Below, piece after piece: positions 43,595 through 51,819 of a DNA stretch of 64,000 nucleotides. How positions within the stretch are numbered: position 1 is the stretch's first letter; the number at the start of each line of letters is the position of its first letter. The notes below the pieces were generated by a model. That model did not search any database, was not told where the DNA came from, and worked only from the letters and a program-made list of their open reading frames with translations. The stretch comes from Bog-473 sp963788125 (GTDB taxonomy: Bacteria > Actinomycetota > Acidimicrobiia > Acidimicrobiales > RAAP-2): the NCBI GenBank assembly GCA_963788125.1, contig CAWBFN010000002.1:868001-932000 (forward strand). The letters are read 5' to 3'. The position numbers were made by a program, and so were the translations under genes.

Positions 43595-44377
43595 GTGACG
43601 GCACGTTTCGCGGACAAAGTCGCCATCATCACCGGCGCGAGCACGGGGTTGGGCCCGGTGATGGCCAAGATGATGGCAGCCGAGGGCGCCGGCGTCGTCG
43701 TGGCCGCCCGGCGGCTCGAACTGCTCGAGGCGGTGGCGGGCGAGATCGGCGAGGCGGCGGTCGCCGTGCGAGCGGATGTGACCGACGAGGAGGACGTGGC
43801 TGCCTTGGTCGAGGTGGCGATGAGCCGCTGGGGCAAGGTCGACATCATGATGAACAACGCCGCCGCGCCCGGCACGGACAAGTTCATCTGGGAGCAGACG
43901 CTCGAGAACTGGAACGCGACGATCGCCACCGATGTCACGGCGGCCATGCTGTGCAGCCGCGAGGTGCTGCGGCGCTCGATGCTCGAGCGCCGCACCGGCG
44001 TCATCGTGAACTTCTCCTCGACGGCCGGCTGGACCGGACTGCCGAGGAAGAGCCACTACTCGGTCGGCAAGTCGGGTCTGCACGTCCTGACCAAGGTCAT
44101 CGCCACCGAGGTCGGGCCCTACGGCATCCGCTGCAACTGCGTCGTGCCCGGGTTCATCGAGACCGATCTGCTGCGTGACTGGATGGAGCGAGTCGCCGCG
44201 GAGGAAGGCATCAGCCTGGCGGAGAAGCGGGCCGGGCTCACGCAGGATGTGCCGTTGCGGACATTCAGCGCCACCGAGGACGTCGCGCACCTGGCCCTGT
44301 TCCTCGCCTCCGATCACGCCCGCACGATCACCGGTCAGTCGATCGCGGTCGATGCCGGCGGCGTGATGATGGGGTGA
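43595..44377 (+). CDS. Short-chain dehydrogenase/reductase (SDR)
   Basis: This 260-residue SDR shows TGASTGLG near residue 14, NNAA, SSTAGW with the catalytic Ser, and HYSVGKSG with Tyr and Lys. The C-terminus has TITGQSIAVDAGG. GTG 43595 is chosen because GGCGGGG (43582-43588) is well spaced; TTG 43580 is an alternative. It follows the TauD-type gene by 28 nt and converges with the DUF2252 gene. It probably oxidises or reduces a pathway intermediate. Confidence 0.91.
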   Translation: MTARFADKVAIITGASTGLGPVMAKMMAAEGAGVVVAARRLELLEAVAGEIGEAAVAVRADVTDEEDVAALVEVAMSRWGKVDIMMNNAAAPGTDKFIWEQTLENWNATIATDVTAAMLCSREVLRRSMLERRTGVIVNFSSTAGWTGLPRKSHYSVGKSGLHVLTKVIATEVGPYGIRCNCVVPGFIETDLLRDWMERVAAEEGISLAEKRAGLTQDVPLRTFSATEDVAHLALFLASDHARTITGQSIAVDAGGVMMG

Positions 44378-44408
44378 TGCAGCGCACCAGCGTCGAGCCG
44401 GACGTTCG

Positions 44409-45875
44409 TCAGACCCCCATCTGCGCGGGGACCTCGCCGTCGGCGACGGCCACGGCCAGGCGTTGATGGTCGAGTTCGTTCTGGTCGGCGTACGCGACCG
44501 AGAAACGGGCGATCGCCTCGTCGAAGCTCGGGCCGCCGCCCAGGTACGCGGCGATGGCCAGCCGGTCGCCCGAACGGGCATGGGCGCGGGCCAGGGACCA
44601 ACCGCACGCCCGGGTGTACGCGTGCAGCCCTGATTCGCTCATGGTCGAGAGGTCGATGGACGCCTTCCAGTCCCAGAGCTGTCGGACGTAGAAGTCGTGC
44701 TCCTTGCCGTCGAGGCCCATGCTCCGGGTCCAACTGAGGAAGATGTCGCTGGCGGCGTGAGAGATCCGTTGCCCATGGACCACACGTTCGCCGTGGTTGG
44801 CGAAGACACTCGCCCCCAGATAGGGCTCGAGCACAGATGCCTGTGCCTCTTTGGCCTGGAGCACGAGAGGGTCCTTCCCGTCCCGCCCGACGAGGAGGAA
44901 CACCGTGGCCCGCGTGCCCACGCTGCCGACGCCGACGACCTTGCGCGCCATGTCCACGAACCGGTAGGTCCCGAAGAGGTAACGGCGGTCCTCGTCGAGA
45001 CCCTCGGCGTACTCGTCCATGAGCTCCCGTACGTACTCCTCCTCGCCCTGAGGGTGGCCCTCATCGAGCGCGTCACGCAAGGGAACGAGCAGCGGGGGGA
45101 CGCTCCGAAAGCGGAGCTGGCCGTCGACCCGCTCGGTCAGCTTCGTGACCGCCCGCAGGCTGGTCTTGCGCCGGCCTTTGGCGAAGGGCTGCGAGAAGAG
45201 GATCCTGCCCTTTCGGCCGAGCCTGCCACCGAATCGGTCGACCAGCTCACTGGCGTTCAGCCGGTCGTACCAGACATTGAGGTGGCTCTCGGCGGCGAAG
45301 CCCCGCATACCCTCGCGGTACTCCCGCACGCAGGCCGTCACGAGGCGGCGGCGCCTACCGGCCGGTAGCCCGACGTCGCGGCCGGCGATCTCGACGCTGG
45401 CCGCCATCCGCTTGACGTCCCACTCCCAGGGCCCGGGCAGTGTCTCGTCGAAGTCGTTCGGGCCGAAGACCATCCTGCGGTCGGGGGCCCCGAACCCCCC
45501 GAAGTTCGATATGTGGGCGTCTCCGCAGGCCTGCACCATGATGCCCGAGACGGGGGTGGGTGCGAGATCCCCGGCCATCACGGCCGCGGCGCCCCGGTAG
45601 AACGTAAAAGGGGAGACCAGCATCCGCCCGTAGCGGATTGGCACCAGTTCGGCCACCCGCGTCGCCGCCTGGGCCTTGAGAACGGCGATCGGATCGGGCC
45701 GGCCGGCCGCGGGCGCCCAGTCCCCGTGCGCGGACCGCGGTGACGTCCGGCGGGCCACCCGGCCCCGCTCGGCTGATTCGCCCGACTGCAGCAGGGCCTG
45801 CTCGGGGATAGGTCGCCGATCGGGGGGGCCGTCGTGGCCGGGACCTCTCGATAGCGTTGTCGTCCCCGATGACAC
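44409..45875 (-). CDS. DUF2252 family protein
   Basis: This 488-residue protein belongs to the DUF2252 family, recognised by FTFYRGAAAVMAGDLA, CGDAHISNFGGFGAPDRRMVFGPNDFDE and YVRQLWDWKASID. These motifs resemble kinase-like folds with an HxDxxxxN-like GDAHISNFG, but function is not established. GTG 45875 lies 7 nt after a TAGGCT box, suggesting a leaderless message. It is divergent from the msrB gene. Common in actinobacteria, it offers no clear link to the catabolic genes. Confidence 0.85.
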   Translation of the reverse strand: MSSGTTTLSRGPGHDGPPDRRPIPEQALLQSGESAERGRVARRTSPRSAHGDWAPAAGRPDPIAVLKAQAATRVAELVPIRYGRMLVSPFTFYRGAAAVMAGDLAPTPVSGIMVQACGDAHISNFGGFGAPDRRMVFGPNDFDETLPGPWEWDVKRMAASVEIAGRDVGLPAGRRRRLVTACVREYREGMRGFAAESHLNVWYDRLNASELVDRFGGRLGRKGRILFSQPFAKGRRKTSLRAVTKLTERVDGQLRFRSVPPLLVPLRDALDEGHPQGEEEYVRELMDEYAEGLDEDRRYLFGTYRFVDMARKVVGVGSVGTRATVFLLVGRDGKDPLVLQAKEAQASVLEPYLGASVFANHGERVVHGQRISHAASDIFLSWTRSMGLDGKEHDFYVRQLWDWKASIDLSTMSESGLHAYTRACGWSLARAHARSGDRLAIAAYLGGGPSFDEAIARFSVAYADQNELDHQRLAVAVADGEVPAQMGV

Positions 45876-45882
45876 GGTCCGA

Positions 45883-45888
45883 AGCCTA
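45883..45888 (-). promoter_or_regulatory. -10 box for the DUF2252 gene (leaderless)
   Basis: TAGGCT on the minus strand lies 7 nt before GTG 45875. No ribosome binding site precedes this start. Confidence 0.4.
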
Positions 45889-46052
45889 TAGTCGATCCCA
45901 CGGTCCACGGCCGCTCGACTCCGCCGACGGGGGCGGATCGGTGGCCGAAACCGCCGAAACTCAGACGCTCCACTCCACGACGAGGAACATGTCACATCAC
46001 CGAGACGTTGGTAAGGAGCTAGAGGGGATATACAGGCGACGAAGGAGTGGAT

Positions 46053-46520
46053 ATGACAGACCGATACAGCAAGGAGCCTGAGGCGATTGCCCAGCTCACC
46101 CCCCGACAGTTCGCGGTGACCCAGGAGAGCGCCACCGAACCGCCGTTCGACAACGAGTTCTGGGACAGCAAAGAGGCGGGCATCTACGTCGACGTGGTGT
46201 CGGGCGAGCCGTTGTTCGCGTCCACGAAGAAGTTCGACAGCGGGTGCGGCTGGCCCAGCTTCACGGTACCGCTCGAATCGGGAAACGTCGTGGAGAACCA
46301 GGACCGGACGCACGGGATGATCAGGACCGAGGTTCGCTCGACCCACGGGGACAGCCACCTCGGCCACGTCTTTACCGACGGCCCCCGCGAAGAGGGAGGC
46401 CTGCGGTACTGCATCAACTCGGCCTCCCTGCGGTTCGTTCCTTACGACGACCTCGAGGCCCAAGGCTACGGCGAGTACAAGAGGCTCTTCGAGGGCGCGC
46501 CCGAGGAGGTCGTACAGTGA
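46053..46520 (+). CDS. msrB: Peptide methionine-(R)-S-oxide reductase
   Basis: This 155-residue enzyme repairs the R form of methionine sulfoxide in proteins. The catalytic Cys is C120 in GLRYCINSASL, and C65 in FDSGCGWPSF is the likely resolving residue. HGDSHLGHVF and the C-terminal FVPYDDL are typical. The two zinc-binding C-x2-C pairs of many MsrB proteins are absent. GAAGGAG (46041-46047) supports ATG 46053. TATACA at 46029-46034 with TTGGTA 15 nt upstream may be the promoter. Its stop overlaps the msrA start (GTGA). Confidence 0.95.
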   Translation: MTDRYSKEPEAIAQLTPRQFAVTQESATEPPFDNEFWDSKEAGIYVDVVSGEPLFASTKKFDSGCGWPSFTVPLESGNVVENQDRTHGMIRTEVRSTHGDSHLGHVFTDGPREEGGLRYCINSASLRFVPYDDLEAQGYGEYKRLFEGAPEEVVQ

Positions 46521-47038
46521 GCTCCACGACACAGAAGGCAGTCCTGGCCGGCGGGTGCTTCTGGGGGATGGAAGACCTCATCCGCAAGCGCCCGGGCGTC
46601 CTTTCGACCCGGGTGGGGTACACCGGGGGCGACGTTGCCAACGCCACGTACCGCAACCACAAGGGCCACGCGGAGGCGATCGAGATCACGTTCGATCCGG
46701 CGCAGACCTCCTATCGTGAGCTGCTCGAGTTCTTCTTCCAGATCCACGACCCCACGACGCTGAATCGCCAGGGCAACGACGTCGGCACGAGCTACCGATC
46801 GGCCATCTTCTACCTCGACGACGAGCAGCGACGGGTGGCCGAGGACACCATTGCCGACGTCGAGGCGTCCGGGCTGTGGCCGGGGAAGGTCGTCACCGAG
46901 GTGGCGCCGGCCGGGCCGTTCTGGGAGGCAGAGCCCGAGCACCAGGACTACCTCGAGCGCTACCCGAACGGGTACACCTGCCACTTCCCACGCCCGGGCT
47001 GGGTCCTGCCTCACCGGAGTGACGCGGTCGCCCGCTAG
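46517..47038 (+). CDS. msrA: Peptide methionine-(S)-S-oxide reductase
   Basis: This 173-residue enzyme repairs the S form of methionine sulfoxide. The active site is GGCFWGMED, with C14 as nucleophile. RVGYTGGDVANATY, GHAEAIEITFDP and FFFQIHDPTTLNRQGNDVGTSYRS (in parts) are typical. C-terminal cysteine in GYTCHFPRP may recycle the active site. GTG 46517 overlaps the msrB stop, and GGAGG (46504-46508) is well placed. The pair forms a small oxidative repair operon, with a cyclic-nucleotide-binding protein gene 14 nt downstream. Confidence 0.95.
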   Translation: MSSTTQKAVLAGGCFWGMEDLIRKRPGVLSTRVGYTGGDVANATYRNHKGHAEAIEITFDPAQTSYRELLEFFFQIHDPTTLNRQGNDVGTSYRSAIFYLDDEQRRVAEDTIADVEASGLWPGKVVTEVAPAGPFWEAEPEHQDYLERYPNGYTCHFPRPGWVLPHRSDAVAR

Positions 47039-47052
47039 GGCACGCGCGCGTC

Positions 47053-47535
47053 ATGACGGACATGCTGGCGCTGTCGACGCACCTCCCCGAGGTCGAGTAC
47101 GCCCCCGGCCAGGCGATCTTCGTCGAGGGGGAGCCCAGCAGGGCGATCTGGATCCTGATGTCCGGAGAACTCGAAGTGCGGAAGGGCGACGTGTCGATCA
47201 ACACCATCAACCAGCCCGGAGCCCTCGTGGGAGAGGTTTCCGTCCTACTCGGCGCCGACCACACTGCGACGGTCGCGGCAACCGAGCCGAGCCGCCTCCG
47301 GATCGCGGCGGACGGCCAATCTCTCTTGCTGGGCGATCCGATCATCGCCGGTCTCGTCGCCGTCGGCTTGGCAGAGCGGCTGAACTTCGTCAATACATAT
47401 CTGGTCGATCTGAAGCTCCAGTACGAGGAGGTGCCGGGTCTAGCGATGATCTCTGACGTCTTGAGTCGCCTGGCTCAGCGACAGGCGCCGTCGGCCCAAC
47501 CTGGATCGGCGCGCGATCCGAATCCCGAGTACTGA
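47053..47535 (+). CDS. Cyclic nucleotide-binding domain protein
   Basis: This 160-residue protein is essentially one cNMP-binding beta-barrel. It shows YAPGQAIFVEGEPSRAIWILMSGELEV and the phosphate-binding-like loop GALVGEVSVLLGADHTATVAA, followed by a short helix. No DNA-binding or catalytic domain follows, so it may act by protein contact. The usual arginine of the cAMP-binding loop is not obvious, so nucleotide binding is uncertain. It starts 14 nt after msrA, with no clear ribosome binding site. Confidence 0.85.
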   Translation: MTDMLALSTHLPEVEYAPGQAIFVEGEPSRAIWILMSGELEVRKGDVSINTINQPGALVGEVSVLLGADHTATVAATEPSRLRIAADGQSLLLGDPIIAGLVAVGLAERLNFVNTYLVDLKLQYEEVPGLAMISDVLSRLAQRQAPSAQPGSARDPNPEY

Positions 47536-47566
47536 GTGATGGCGTTGTCGTCGTGACGGCGTTGGT

Positions 47567-47594
47567 CGTCCGGGTACCGCGAGGCACCCGGACG
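47567..47594. terminator. Bidirectional terminator-like hairpin
   Basis: CGTCCGGGT (47567-47575) pairs with ACCCGGACG (47586-47594) in a perfect 9-bp stem with a 10-nt loop. It lies between the converging cNMP-binding and phosphoesterase genes. Confidence 0.65.
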
Positions 47595-47602
47595 GCGAGC
47601 GG

Positions 47603-48352
47603 TCAGAACAGGGTCCGCGCCAGCGGCTCGGTTCCGGTCAGGTCGAACTCCTCGGTTCCGAGAGTCGATACCCACGTGGCCCTGTTCGCCGTCAGGTCGA
47701 TCTCGATATAGGTCGGCGCATGACCGATCTGATGGCCGGGATTGAACACCCATGTGTCGCCGACCCGATCGATCCACGAGCCGTCGGGTTGGAAGGGCGA
47801 TTGGTGGACGTGGCCGGCCAGCACGAGATCGGGCCGGTACGCATCGATCCAACCGCCCAGGTCGGGGTCCCCGTAGTCGCGCCGACCGGTCCAGCAGGTC
47901 GTCGAACCGAGCGGGGGCCAGTGGTACACCCAGGCCCAACGCGCCGGGCGACGCGTCGCATCGGCCGCGAGCTGTGCTTCGAGGGTGGTCCGCCCGACCG
48001 GACCGTCCCACCAGGGGCAGACCGTGATGAGCGTGTCACCGACAGTCAGCGAGTCCCCGTCCGTCGCTATCCCCTCGGCTCTTGCTTCGGCGAGCCACAG
48101 CGCCGACTGCTCGCCGTGGGCGTCTGGTCCCGTGAGATCGTGGTTACCGGAACTGACGGCAACTGGGCCGACCGAATGCAGGGCCGAGAGGTAGCGGAGG
48201 ACCGCCACGCTTTGCGCGTCGAGCGGAACCGGCGAACTGATGTTGAGAAGGTCGCCGGCCACTACGACCAGGTCGAATTCCGGTGCGGCTCGGATGACCC
48301 AGTCGAGCTGGGGCAGGGAGTAGTGAAGATCGGAGACGAGGAGGATGCGCAT
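47603..48352 (-). CDS. Calcineurin-like metallophosphoesterase
   Basis: This 249-residue protein has the metallophosphoesterase motifs in order: LLVSDLH (D8, H10), VVAGDLL, SSGNHDLTG, then VYHWPP and LAGHVHQSP. Two metal ions are expected. Family members cleave phosphomonoesters, phosphodiesters or cyclic nucleotides. A cNMP-binding protein is encoded convergently next door, which is suggestive but no proof of a shared cyclic-nucleotide role. The start ATG 48352 gives the normal N-terminus. About 145 nt with no visible gene separate it from the OsmC gene. Confidence 0.9.
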   Translation of the reverse strand: MRILLVSDLHYSLPQLDWVIRAAPEFDLVVVAGDLLNISSPVPLDAQSVAVLRYLSALHSVGPVAVSSGNHDLTGPDAHGEQSALWLAEARAEGIATDGDSLTVGDTLITVCPWWDGPVGRTTLEAQLAADATRRPARWAWVYHWPPLGSTTCWTGRRDYGDPDLGGWIDAYRPDLVLAGHVHQSPFQPDGSWIDRVGDTWVFNPGHQIGHAPTYIEIDLTANRATWVSTLGTEEFDLTGTEPLARTLF

Positions 48353-48498
48353 GGGATCGGCGGGAGGGTGGCGAGTCGAGTCCGTGCGGCCCTCCTATTC
48401 CGCCGGCCGGAGGCCGAGCGTTGACCCCGATCCGGGCTGGACAGGCGGGATGCACCGTCGACCAGCGCACGGACGGCAGTCGACTCGGCCATTCGTGG

Positions 48499-48924
48499 TC
48501 ATGGGGCCAGAGTGGCTGCGAGGGTGATCTCGGGCACTCCAGCCAGTGCTCTGCTCACCGGGCAGCCGGCCTTTGCGGTATTGGCGTGCTCGACGAATGA
48601 GACCTCGTCGAGTCCGGGCACCTTTCCGACGGTGACAAGGGCGATCTTGGTAATCGTCGGTACGCCATCGACGGGTCTCAAGGTGACCGTTGCGTCGGTG
48701 TGCACCGAGTCCGGCGGGCTGCCGGCTTGGGCCAGGATGTTGGAGAGGGCCATGGAGAAGCAGGCTGCGTGTGCAGCTGCGATCAACTGCTCTGGGTTTG
48801 AGCCTGGGCCGTCCTCAAAGCGGGACTTGTAGGTGTATCCCCCGCTGATGGTGTCGCCTGCGGTGAAGGTACCGGTGCCGGTGGGAACATCTCCTTTCCA
48901 TTCCGCGCTTCCCTTTGCTGGCAT
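48499..48924 (-). CDS. OsmC/Ohr family peroxiredoxin-like protein
   Basis: This 141-residue protein reduces organic hydroperoxides or serves a related stress role. The two conserved cysteines are visible in AAAHAACFSMALSN and TAKAGCPVSRAL. The N-terminus KGSAEWKGDVPTGTGTF and the glycine-rich EDGPGSNPEQLIAAAHA fit the OsmC branch. AGGGAGA lies before ATG 48924. It is near MsrA and MsrB, so this part of the window is rich in oxidative-damage functions. Confidence 0.92.
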   Translation of the reverse strand: MPAKGSAEWKGDVPTGTGTFTAGDTISGGYTYKSRFEDGPGSNPEQLIAAAHAACFSMALSNILAQAGSPPDSVHTDATVTLRPVDGVPTITKIALVTVGKVPGLDEVSFVEHANTAKAGCPVSRALAGVPEITLAATLAP

Positions 48925-49186
48925 CGTTCTCCCTGCCTTTCCTTCGACGGACGATCGACTGTTCCGCCACCCACATGGTGACAGCGATCGACGCAACAAA
49001 GCCACCGTACCCGAAGGATCTGTCCGTCGAAGGCGAACGTTAGATCCATCCACCATCTCTGTTGGGACTCCGCGATGCGTGCCTCCGCGCACTGCGCGGA
49101 CGTGCCATCTGTAAAACGCAGATATGGGCCGTGTGACGGACCGGGACCCGGCCGTAGGATGCCGAGAATCAGAAAGGAGCGCACCC

Positions 49187-49699
49187 ATGGCGAGCTCGGA
49201 TGTCCTGGCCGATGCCTTTGAGAGGATCCGCGATGCGGTGTATCCCGCGGTCAACGGCCTCTCCGCCCAACAGCTGGCGTACCGTCCCGACGGCGAGTCC
49301 AACTCGATCGCCTGGTTGGTATGGCACCTCACCCGCATCCAAGATGACCATGTCGCGGCGGTGCGCGGAGCGGGCCAGGCCTGGACGGAGGGAGGTTGGT
49401 ACGAACGGTTCGCGCTTCCTCTCGATCCGTCCGACACCGGCTACGGTCATGGGCCCGAGGATGTGGCCAAAGTCACCGCCGATGCCCCACTGCTTCTCGG
49501 CTACTTTGAGGACGTCCACGAGCACACGGTGGCGTACCTACCCACCCTCTCCGACGCCGACATCGAGCAGGTGATCGATGGCTCGTTGGATCCGCCGGTG
49601 ACTGTCGGCATCCAACTGGTGGGCGTGATCGCGGATGACCTGCAGCACGTGGGTCAGGCGGCCTACGTGCGTGGGCTCGTACAGCGCCTGGAGACCTGA
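49187..49699 (+). CDS. DinB/mycothiol-dependent enzyme-like protein (DUF664 type)
   Basis: This 170-residue four-helix-bundle protein resembles the DinB/DUF664 group. It has histidines in SIAWLVWHLTRIQDDH and DDLQHVGQAAYVRG that would hold a metal. Some relatives transfer bacillithiol or mycothiol to substrates. AAAGGAG (49173-49179) supports ATG 49187; an earlier GTG or ATG would add an unrelated stretch. A TAGGAT box at 49156-49161 may be its -10. A link to mycothiol fits the DsbA-like gene at 11188 and an actinobacterial host but is inference. Confidence 0.82.
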   Translation: MASSDVLADAFERIRDAVYPAVNGLSAQQLAYRPDGESNSIAWLVWHLTRIQDDHVAAVRGAGQAWTEGGWYERFALPLDPSDTGYGHGPEDVAKVTADAPLLLGYFEDVHEHTVAYLPTLSDADIEQVIDGSLDPPVTVGIQLVGVIADDLQHVGQAAYVRGLVQRLET

Positions 49700-49738
49700 C
49701 CCCCCGGACCGCCCGCCCGTCCCAATGGGGACCCGCCG

Positions 49739-50872
49739 CTAGGTTGCTTCCAGTGGCGGTTTGTCGGCCCGGCGGGTTGGTGGCCGCAGCGGCGGAATCG
49801 CAGGGATGGGGTGTCGACGAGGACCCGACCACAAGGCCGGCGGAGCATCGATGGCGCTGGCGATGGCGTAGGCGGCCGCCTCGTAGTTGACCCGCCAACC
49901 CACGAAGTCGAGCCATGCCTCGTCGCTCGAGCGCTCGAGGGGAAAATCCACGCTCGCCAAGCGATCGATGGCGTCGACGAACTGCTCGTAGGTGAGGGAG
50001 ATGCCGTCGTTTGGATCCGCCTCCTCGGGTATGGCGAAGCCCCGCGCCCGGGCGATGGTCCCGAGGCAGCTGAAGCCGCCGCGCAGGCACAGTCGAGCCG
50101 ACACCGCTCCAGGGGCGTCGGGTAGGAGTGACAGATAGAGCGCCGCGGCATCGAGCACGGCCAGTTGCGCCGTGAGCCACGAGGAGAGGGCTCGTGGGGA
50201 GCGGAAGTTGATGAGCGAAAGGTACGTCGCATGGCTCTCGGACACGTCGGCCGACCAGCGCTCCCAGTCCTGGAACAACTCCGGCAGCTGCCCCGTGGCC
50301 GAGACCCCGGAGCCCAAGCCGTAGTGGGTACGGGCGAGCAGTTCGGGACCCCATGAAGGAACCCCGGCTCGGGAGTCCAGCATCGTCACGAGCGCTTCGC
50401 GCCGGTTGAAGGCGCCGTAGAGCGTGGGCAGGTAGCCGATCTGCAGGGCCACCGTGCCCAGACCCACCAGGGCCGCGATGTCGGCCAATCCTGTCGAACC
50501 ACCACTGGGGGGAGCGAGGTATCCCAGGGTGCACAGCGAGGAGCCGGCCAGCTCGAAGGCGCCCGCCAGCCCGGCGCTGCCCATGGACGGCCACAGCAGC
50601 AGCGCGAAGCCGAGTTCGAAGACCGCCAGCCAGACGACGATCTGCAGTATGAGTTGAATCGGCGCCTGGGCGGCCAGTACTCGATCGCGCGCCTCGTAGG
50701 TGTCAAAGCTGTCGGCGGCGAAATGGAAGGCTGCATTGACAACGACGGCAACAGCCCGGGTGAGCCGGCTGCGGATCCGCCGGGGGATCACGACGGTACC
50801 GATCACACTCCAGCCTGCGGCGACGATCAGGAACACACCAAGCGCCGCCGCCAGATCACGGCCTACGACCAT
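49739..50872 (-). CDS. Membrane protein with potassium-channel-like pore motif
   Basis: This 377-residue protein has one N-terminal membrane helix (LAAALGVFLIVAAGWSVIGT), then helices near residues 73-95 and 127-147. Between them is a pore-loop-like stretch, GSSLCTLGYLAPP, close to the T-L-G-Y/F filter of two-helix potassium channels. After GYLPTLYGAFNRREA comes a soluble domain of about 220 residues ending in a Pro/Arg-rich tail. Similar actinobacterial proteins are named as ion channels or hypothetical. Ion selectivity is not shown. It converges with the DinB gene. Confidence 0.65.
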   Translation of the reverse strand: MVVGRDLAAALGVFLIVAAGWSVIGTVVIPRRIRSRLTRAVAVVVNAAFHFAADSFDTYEARDRVLAAQAPIQLILQIVVWLAVFELGFALLLWPSMGSAGLAGAFELAGSSLCTLGYLAPPSGGSTGLADIAALVGLGTVALQIGYLPTLYGAFNRREALVTMLDSRAGVPSWGPELLARTHYGLGSGVSATGQLPELFQDWERWSADVSESHATYLSLINFRSPRALSSWLTAQLAVLDAAALYLSLLPDAPGAVSARLCLRGGFSCLGTIARARGFAIPEEADPNDGISLTYEQFVDAIDRLASVDFPLERSSDEAWLDFVGWRVNYEAAAYAIASAIDAPPALWSGPRRHPIPAIPPLRPPTRRADKPPLEAT

Positions 50873-50986
50873 GTGTAGAGCCTTTCACGGAAGGCCGGGG
50901 TGGTACCGCATTCACGATGCTCATCGCTCAACCATTCGAGCCGGCTCGGAGGTAGAGTGTGCCCGACTGCCGCCTTAGGAGGGAAC

Positions 50987-51796
50987 ATGTACTTGGAGCA
51001 CGTCCAGTTCGAGGTCGAGGACCACGTCGGGATCATCACGCTCAACCGGCCCGAGGCTGCCAACGCCCAGAGCGAGAAGGTCCTGGTGGAGCTGGACCAG
51101 GCCTGGAAGGCGGCCGATGAAAATTCCGAGGTCAAGGTGATCGTGTTGCGCGCGACGGGAAAGCACTTCTCGGCCGGGCACGACATGTCGGGGGGCCAGT
51201 CCACCTCCCTCAACTTCGAAATCCCGCTACCGGACGCGCTCTACGACTGGGAGACTCGGGGCTACCTGCACTACGCAAAAGCATGGCGTGAGGTTCCGAA
51301 GCCTTCGATCGCCGCCGTGCAGGGGAAGTGCATCGCAGCAGGACTCATGCTGTGCTGGCCGTGCGATCTGATCGTGGCTGCCGAGAACGCCGAGTTCTCT
51401 GATCCCGTCCTCTACATGGGGATCTGCGGCGTCGAGTATCACGCTCATACCTGGGAGTTCGGCGCCCGAAAGGCCAAGGAGCTGCTGTTCACCGGCGGTT
51501 CGATCACGGCGCGAGAGGCGGAGCGGATCGGCATGGTGAACAAGGTCGTGCCGCTCGACGATCTCATCCCCGCCACGCTCGAGCTCGCCGGCCGGATCGC
51601 CCAGCAAGACAGCTTTGCGCTGCGCATGGCGAAGCAGGCGGTCAACCACACATTGGACATTCAGGGGTTCAAGTCCGCCATCGACGCGTGCTTCGACATG
51701 CACCACTACGGCCACACCCGCGCCGCACTGGTGACGGGCGGCATGCCGTCGCTTGCCGGGCTGTCATCAATGAAGGAAAAGGGATCTTCGGCCTGA
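50987..51796 (+). CDS. Enoyl-CoA hydratase/isomerase (crotonase) family protein
   Basis: This 269-residue crotonase-fold protein has the CoA-binding and oxyanion segments NRPEAANAQS, FSAGHDMSGG and AVQGKCIAAGLML. The region where hydratases have F-x-x-PE reads FSDPVLYMGICGVEYHAH, so the first catalytic Glu seems replaced. It may catalyse a different crotonase reaction or use other residues. The inserted NFEIPLPDALYDWETRGYLHY (in parts) is longer than in typical hydratases. TAGGAGGGA (50976-50984) supports ATG 50987. TAGAGT at 50953-50958 may be the -10 box. Confidence 0.88.
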   Translation: MYLEHVQFEVEDHVGIITLNRPEAANAQSEKVLVELDQAWKAADENSEVKVIVLRATGKHFSAGHDMSGGQSTSLNFEIPLPDALYDWETRGYLHYAKAWREVPKPSIAAVQGKCIAAGLMLCWPCDLIVAAENAEFSDPVLYMGICGVEYHAHTWEFGARKAKELLFTGGSITAREAERIGMVNKVVPLDDLIPATLELAGRIAQQDSFALRMAKQAVNHTLDIQGFKSAIDACFDMHHYGHTRAALVTGGMPSLAGLSSMKEKGSSA

Positions 51797-51819
51797 GTGA
51801 GGCCTGAGGCGTGCCTGAG

